Under the pieces are notes generated by a model, which was not told the DNA's origin, searched no databases, and was given only the letters and a program-made list of their open reading frames with translations. From DATGUN01 sp035301285 (GTDB lineage Bacteria; Bacillota; Bacilli; Bacillales; Amphibacillaceae): 64,000 nucleotides of DNA. The stretch is taken from assembly GCA_035301285.1 (NCBI GenBank), contig DATGUN010000038.1, positions 62,001 through 126,000 of the forward strand. Direction: 5' to 3'. The stretch's first letter is position 1; every line of letters starts with the position of its first letter. The position numbers and the translations under genes are program-made. Positions 59,954-64,000 of this stretch are shown piece after piece.

Positions 59954-60823
59954 CTATTCAATAGCGTCAACGCTTTTATTGGCGAAAAAGAGTGCAATGG
60001 TTCCTGGACCGGAGTGTGCCCCGATGACTGAACCAACCATTTCGATGACGATGTCTGTGGTGCCAAACTTATCTTTGACCATCTGTGCCAGTTCTTCAGC
60101 TCTTTCCAAATCATCGCCGTGACTGATTCCGATTGTCTGGTTCTGTAAATCGACACCTCGTTTTTCCATTAATGTCAACATACGATTCAAGACTTTCTTG
60201 GTGCCCCTGATTTTTTCCAATGGAATCAATTGACCATCATCGACATGAAGAAGCGGTTTGATTTTCAATAACGATCCAACGAATGCCGCTGTTTTACTTA
60301 CTCGGCCACCTCTGTATAAATAAGCGAGGTCATCGACGGTAAAAATGTGTTCCATATGTCTTGCATAATCTGTTGTCGCTTGTATAATGTCATCCATATT
60401 TGCACTGGTTGCTGCTTGTTTTGCGGCATGAAGGACGACAAGACCATATCCGATGGAGGCACATTTCGAATCGATTATGAATATCGGCGCATCGGGATAC
60501 TCTTCCTTTACTTCCTGTTCCATCATTTTTGCTGTTTGATAAGTACCGGATAATTCCGATGAGAAGCTGACATATAGTAATGGCTTGTTATCTTTTGCAA
60601 ATGATGTGAAAGTCGATTTGAATGTTTGTGGAGAGACTTGAGATGTCGTTGGACTTTTTCCTTCCCGCATAGCCGTATATATTTCTTTAGGCAAAATATC
60701 GATACCATCTCTATAGTCTTTGTTGTCTAAATGAACGGTTAATGGTAACATTTTGATGTTGTATTGTTTATATTGTCTGTCCGTTAAGTCACAGGCGGAA
60801 TCAGCCAAAATTTGAATGCCCAT
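59954..60823 (-). CDS. yitS: DegV-family fatty-acid-binding protein (YitS-like)
   Basis: A 289-residue DegV/FakB-type protein that binds a fatty acid and presents it to the kinase FakA for phosphorylation. Lipid-site motifs are visible: ILADSACDL at the start, TSQVSP (the key Thr-Ser), SFSSELSGTYQ, and the C-terminal VIGAHSGPGTIALFF. The neighbour yitT and the near-by yitU follow the B. subtilis yitS-yitT-yitU order, supporting YitS. AGAGGTG precedes the ATG. Confidence 0.88.
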   Translation of the reverse strand: MGIQILADSACDLTDRQYKQYNIKMLPLTVHLDNKDYRDGIDILPKEIYTAMREGKSPTTSQVSPQTFKSTFTSFAKDNKPLLYVSFSSELSGTYQTAKMMEQEVKEEYPDAPIFIIDSKCASIGYGLVVLHAAKQAATSANMDDIIQATTDYARHMEHIFTVDDLAYLYRGGRVSKTAAFVGSLLKIKPLLHVDDGQLIPLEKIRGTKKVLNRMLTLMEKRGVDLQNQTIGISHGDDLERAEELAQMVKDKFGTTDIVIEMVGSVIGAHSGPGTIALFFANKSVDAIE

Positions 60824-61045
60824 TGTTTCACCTCTTTATTCTAATACGTTATAGTATAACTTGTATATTAAGTTTATAGGGATTGATGGATATAGTCAAA
60901 GCATTATTGAGAAAACTCTTGGTTAATGTGATTGACTTATGGAAAGATATTGAGTGAAAGGGACTTTTTTTTGAAAACCATACTGGAAATGGGTAGCATA
61001 TAATTGAACGTTATCATTTAAGGACGGAAGGAAGGGAGGAACAAT

Positions 61046-61891
61046 ATGTTTTATGTTGAAGCGAAACGTATCATCATTGTTATATTCGGGGCGCTATTAA
61101 ATGCTATTGCACTTAATTTTTTCCTGATTGGTGCAAATGTCTATGCAAGTGGATTTACAGGTGCTGCACAGCTGTTATCAAGTGTTTTCAAAGATTTTAT
61201 CGGATTTGATTTAAGTACAGGTATCATTTTACTGATTTTAAATATTCCGGTTGCTATTCTGGGTTGGTTCAAGGTAGGGAAAGGATTTACTGTCTATAGC
61301 GCACTTTCTGTTGCGTTTACGACTATATTTTTGGAAGCTCTGCCAATGGTCACCGTATCAGATGATATTATCTTAAATGCTGTCTTCGGTGGGGTTATTG
61401 GTGGTACCGCAGTTGGTATGACATTGAAATACGGTGCTTCGACAGGTGGCATGGATATTGTAGCCATGGTGTTGTCTCGGATGAAAGACAAACCGATCGG
61501 AAGTTATTTCTTGATACTTAATGCTATCATCATTGCAATGGCAGGTATTCTATATGAGCCGGAAAATGCTCTTTATACGTTACTGACTTTATATGTCACA
61601 ACGCGTGTTATCGACGCTATACATACACGTCATGAGAAAATTACAGCCATGATCATTACACGGAAATCGGAAGAACTTCAAAAAGCCATACATGATAAAA
61701 TGGTTCGGGGAATTACGATTTTGCCTGCAAAAGGGGCATATACGAAGGAAGATAAAGATATGATGTATCTCGTCATTACACGTTATGAATTGTATGATCT
61801 TGAACAGATTATAATGGAAGTGGATCCGAATGCCTTTACAAATATTGTTCAAACAACCGGTATATTTGGATTTTTCCGTAGAGACTCGTAA
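61046..61891 (+). CDS. yitT: YitT family membrane protein
   Basis: A 281-residue protein with five or six membrane helices (DUF161) followed by a soluble DUF2179 domain of about 80 residues. Typical parts are AIALNFFLIGANVYASGFTG, KYGASTGGMDIVAMVLSR and the C-terminal RGITILPAKGAYTKEDKDMM. The transport role is unknown. It is divergent from yitS. GGGAGG precedes the ATG. Confidence 0.9.
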   Translation: MFYVEAKRIIIVIFGALLNAIALNFFLIGANVYASGFTGAAQLLSSVFKDFIGFDLSTGIILLILNIPVAILGWFKVGKGFTVYSALSVAFTTIFLEALPMVTVSDDIILNAVFGGVIGGTAVGMTLKYGASTGGMDIVAMVLSRMKDKPIGSYFLILNAIIIAMAGILYEPENALYTLLTLYVTTRVIDAIHTRHEKITAMIITRKSEELQKAIHDKMVRGITILPAKGAYTKEDKDMMYLVITRYELYDLEQIIMEVDPNAFTNIVQTTGIFGFFRRDS

Positions 61892-61902
61892 ATTTCTGTT
61901 AA

Positions 61903-61957
61903 AAAAGACAGTATGATGATCCTTTTCAATGCAAGGTATACTACATACTGTCTTTTA
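61903..61957. terminator. bidirectional terminator of yitT and the NifU-N gene
   Basis: AAAGACAGTATG at 61904-61915 pairs perfectly with CATACTGTCTTT at 61944-61955; A and T tracts flank it. Confidence 0.85.
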
Positions 61958-61981
61958 CTATGTATCAGCTTTCATGATTGA

Positions 61982-62242
61982 TTAACAATATTTTTCAATG
62001 ACTTCGATGACTTTTGACTGTAAGCTGTCCCATTCAACATCAAATTGTTTATTGACTGTGATGAAATTCTGATAACCGAATACATTATCGACGCCTTCAA
62101 GTTTCATTAAATCGTTTAGAACATCATGTTCACTTGTATCTCCCGGCATAACAGAAATACTGTTTGTCCCTTGGAAAAGGAGTTTATCGGTTGTGAATTT
62201 TATGGCGTTTGGATTTGGCGTTGTTTCTGGACGAACACCCAT
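61982..62242 (-). CDS. NifU N-terminal (Nfu-N) domain protein
   Basis: An 86-residue single-domain protein. The family hallmark is TPNPNAIKFTTDKLLF at the N-terminus, followed by DVLNDLMKLEGVDNVFGYQNFITV. Nfu-N domains accompany iron-sulfur scaffolds, but this copy lacks the CxxC cluster-binding part, so it may only be an accessory. The ATG at 62240-62242 is chosen because GGAGG precedes it; the frame extends 18 codons further. Confidence 0.8.
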   Translation of the reverse strand: MGVRPETTPNPNAIKFTTDKLLFQGTNSISVMPGDTSEHDVLNDLMKLEGVDNVFGYQNFITVNKQFDVEWDSLQSKVIEVIEKYC

Positions 62243-62393
62243 GTTTATTCCTCCTTCTAAATAGATGTATGGCATCTTCCTAACATGAAAGAACACAGGT
62301 TATGCCATGCTTTACATGAATGTACAAAGGCACGAAATTCCAGATTGTACATACTTACCTATATGGTAACAGAAAAAGGTGAATTACAAAAGG

Positions 62394-62428
62394 AAATCCC
62401 TCCCTTTTTTATTTTAAGGGAGGGACTA
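62394..62428 (-). terminator. terminator downstream of the DUF3813-like gene
   Basis: Perfect 10-bp stem TCCCTCCCTT (62397-62406) with AAGGGAGGGA (62416-62425); the minus-strand tail is TTTCCTTTT. The remaining gene-free sequence 62243-62563 holds nothing else that I recognise. Confidence 0.7.
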
Positions 62429-62563
62429 GATATGATCCTGTCTGATCCTGTTTCATCACTATTAATGAATTAGCAATCAATGTAGGATACATCTGTTTGA
62501 GAATCAATATTTGATATCAACGTTTTAAACATGATATGACGTTTTCGTTTAGCCGATATACAT

Positions 62564-62767
62564 CTAAGATTGAAGTGTATTTTCCTGGTTCAGTTCTGCT
62601 TCAAGTTGTTGCAACAATTCCCTTTCTTCAGGGGAACATGCTTGATAAGCAATTTGAATGGCTTGTTGTGCTGCTTGTTTGTCCTGATTGTTCAATGGTG
62701 ATTTCTGTTTGGTTGTCAATCGGTTCACAGCGTCTTTTGCCTGTTGAAACAAATATCTGTCAGACAA
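62564..62767 (-). CDS. DUF3813-like small protein
   Basis: A 67-residue protein, Gln-rich and helical: LFQQAKDAVNRLTTKQK, then DKQAAQQAIQIAYQACSPEE and LLQQLEAELNQ. The layout matches DUF3813 proteins found next to yitU in Bacillaceae (family placement from memory). The start is TTG (62765-62767) preceded by GAGGAGG. On the minus strand TTGACA lies upstream, with a weak -10. The function is unknown. Confidence 0.65.
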   Translation of the reverse strand: MSDRYLFQQAKDAVNRLTTKQKSPLNNQDKQAAQQAIQIAYQACSPEERELLQQLEAELNQENTLQS

Positions 62768-62923
62768 GTTTATAACCTCCTCATGGATTTTTTACGCGTT
62801 TAAAAATCTTATCTGTCAAAGTTATGGAGGCATATTCAGATATTTCTCTTGTACAGGGCTTGAGTGTATCAGGGTTATGGTTCGGGATGGACATCCTTGT
62901 CATAAATCGGTCCGAAAACGTTT

Positions 62924-62953
62924 AAACGTGAACGCTTTTTTACGCTCACGTTT
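62924..62953 (-). terminator. hairpin downstream of yitU
   Basis: AAACGTGA at 62924-62931 pairs with TCACGTTT at 62946-62953; the minus-strand tail is only moderately T-rich. Confidence 0.6.
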
Positions 62954-63003
62954 AGTATGGGATCATTTTGATATATTATTTTAGGTAATATAGGGAAATA
63001 TCA

Positions 63004-63837
63004 TCAGATGAATTCGGGTTGTAGATCTAAATATTTTTCTAAAAATGTACCCACACCACTGTTCTCATTTGTTTCAGTGGTATATTTGGCGATGCTTTTC
63101 AATTCGTCTATGCCATTTTCCATGGCTACACCTACTCCAGCATAATCAATCATTTCCAAATCATTGTCTTCATCTCCGAAAGCAATAATTTGGTCTTTAT
63201 GGATATGATAGTAGTGGGCAAGTTTTTCGAGGCCGATTGATTTGTTGATCCCTTTTTTGACAATCTCTATTATATTCCAAGGTGCTCCCCAATTCCGGTG
63301 TTCAATTAACTCGGCATGTTCATCATCCAGATGTTTTTTCAAAGTTTGGATTTTATCTTCGTGCGGGTGGATTAAAAGTGATGTTGGATCATTTTGCAGA
63401 TTGTTCTTCAAGCTGCCGATTACAAATGGTGGGTCATCTGATTGCGATTGGAAAATATTGATGATGTCTTCATCATATTGATCCAAAAAGACAGAATCCT
63501 GTACTTCGGCCAAAATATTGTGGACATTTAAATCATAGCACGCTTCGATAATACGGAGCGCGGCTCGCTTGGACATAGGATTATGCAAAGCGTCCCATTT
63601 TTTTGCTGTTGGGTGATGGATGAGTGCACCATTAAAATTAACCATCGGGGTATCTAGGTTCAATTCGTGGTAATACGTAATACTGGAACGATGTGGACGT
63701 CCTGTTGCAATAACGACAATATGTCCTTCTTTGATTGCTTTATGGATAACTTTGCGGTTTTTTTCACTGATATCTTTTTTGTCGGATAAAAGCGTACCAT
63801 CCAAATCCAGAGCAATTAAATGCCTTTCTTTTTTCAT
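63004..63837 (-). CDS. yitU: Cof-type HAD phosphatase (YitU-like)
   Basis: A 277-residue HAD hydrolase of the Cof/IIB group. Motif I is LDLDGTLL with D10 and D12, motif II is in IATGRP, the motif III Lys is in KKGINKS, and motif IV is GDEDNDLEMI. In B. subtilis YitU dephosphorylates the riboflavin precursor 5-amino-6-(5-phosphoribitylamino)uracil; the neighbours here support orthology. AGGTG precedes the ATG. Confidence 0.88.
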   Translation of the reverse strand: MKKERHLIALDLDGTLLSDKKDISEKNRKVIHKAIKEGHIVVIATGRPHRSSITYYHELNLDTPMVNFNGALIHHPTAKKWDALHNPMSKRAALRIIEACYDLNVHNILAEVQDSVFLDQYDEDIINIFQSQSDDPPFVIGSLKNNLQNDPTSLLIHPHEDKIQTLKKHLDDEHAELIEHRNWGAPWNIIEIVKKGINKSIGLEKLAHYYHIHKDQIIAFGDEDNDLEMIDYAGVGVAMENGIDELKSIAKYTTETNENSGVGTFLEKYLDLQPEFI

Positions 63838-64000
63838 TGATTATCACCTCATATGTCATCATTCTATAAGTGATGGGGTAATATGTAAAGGATAAAGTGG
63901 ATGATGGTTTGAGAATTGTCAGTGTATACACACCATTATGATGTCGTTGTTTAATGTGCGCTTAAGCGGTTAGTGTTGCGAAATAAGTGAAAATAGCATT
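63838..64000. other. terminal stretch with no gene recognised
   Basis: The last 163 bases hold only the upstream region of yitU and no open frame with a ribosome-binding site. Confidence 0.4.

Noticed and set aside
1..64000. tRNA, rRNA, CRISPR array, prophage or transposon
   Set aside because: No cloverleaf-like clusters, no regular repeats, and no integrase, transposase or phage structural genes were seen.

Overview
The window looks like a chromosomal segment of a spore-forming Bacillaceae (Bacillota), most likely a halotolerant genus of the Lentibacillus / Virgibacillus / Oceanobacillus type. The evidence is gene content and order: an alpha/beta-type SASP, YhaL, ComK, the yheA-yhzD and yhaQ-yhaP-yhaO-yhaN-yhaM-yhaL-prsA block, yhaH-trpP-hit-ecsAB-yhaA, yhfH-yhfI-lplJ-comK, addB-addA and yitS-yitT-yitU all follow the Bacillus subtilis plan in mosaic order. 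A glycine betaine importer (OpuA) and very acidic extracellular parts of the lipoproteins (PrsA, OpuAC) fit a salt-adapted organism; this is inference. I see no rRNA, tRNA, CRISPR array, prophage, transposase or insertion sequence.

Layout. 1-7 kb: metabolic and transport genes (M20 dipeptidase, short-chain reductase, second methionine aminopeptidase, AzlCD amino-acid exporter, acetyltransferase, MFS exporter, IDEAL-domain protein). 7-13 kb: zinc-dependent phospholipase-C-like protein, fumarase, SASP, shared sugar-ABC ATPase MsmX with a candidate cre site, a CdaR/PucR-type regulator, YheA and YhzD. 13-22 kb: a small XRE regulator overlapping a membrane-protein gene behind two matching palindromes, a NatAB-like exporter (YhaQ-YhaP), the SbcDC-like nuclease pair YhaO-YhaN, a GbsR-family regulator, exoribonuclease YhaM and YhaL. 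22-29 kb: PrsA foldase, a 450-base stretch without genes, a DUF3267-like protein, and the OpuAR repressor divergent from opuAA-opuAB-opuAC; hpr/scoC, which lies in this neighbourhood in B. subtilis, is not seen. 29-35 kb: YhaH, the tryptophan transporter TrpP with a TRAP-type leader, HIT protein, EcsAB, amidohydrolase YhaA, an unknown membrane protein and a ferritin-like protein. 35-39 kb: LiaF-LiaS-LiaR cell-envelope stress system behind a LiaR/CesR-type box, then a BdbC/thioredoxin-like thiol-disulfide pair. 39-48 kb: HmoB, PBP 1F, PepF, YhfH (42 aa), YhfI, lipoate ligase LplJ, ComK, YhjD and a type I signal peptidase. 48-56 kb: AddB-AddA recombination nuclease and YisL. 56-64 kb: a membrane-anchored alpha-amylase-fold protein that has lost all GH13 catalytic residues, a YppF-like protein, an orphan heme-copper-oxidase-like membrane protein, then the YitS/YitT/NifU-N/DUF3813/YitU group.

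How genes work together. Envelope and secretion functions recur: PrsA folds exported proteins, the signal peptidase matures them, EcsAB influences secretion and competence in B. subtilis, BdbC with its thioredoxin-like partner makes disulfides, PBP 1F makes peptidoglycan and LiaFSR senses wall damage. Competence and recombination meet in ComK, BdbC, AddAB and YhaO-YhaN. Osmoprotection is handled by OpuA under OpuAR. Regulation readable in the DNA includes a five-repeat TRAP site over the trpP ribosome-binding site, a near-perfect LiaR/CesR box before liaF, an operator-like palindrome over the -35 of opuA, a cre-like site before msmX, and paired palindromes before the XRE gene. No wholly new multi-gene system was evident. 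The least explained items are the catalytically dead amylase, the orphan oxidase-like protein, the XRE/membrane-protein pair, and the structured non-coding stretches at 23.4-23.9 kb and 48.3-48.4 kb.
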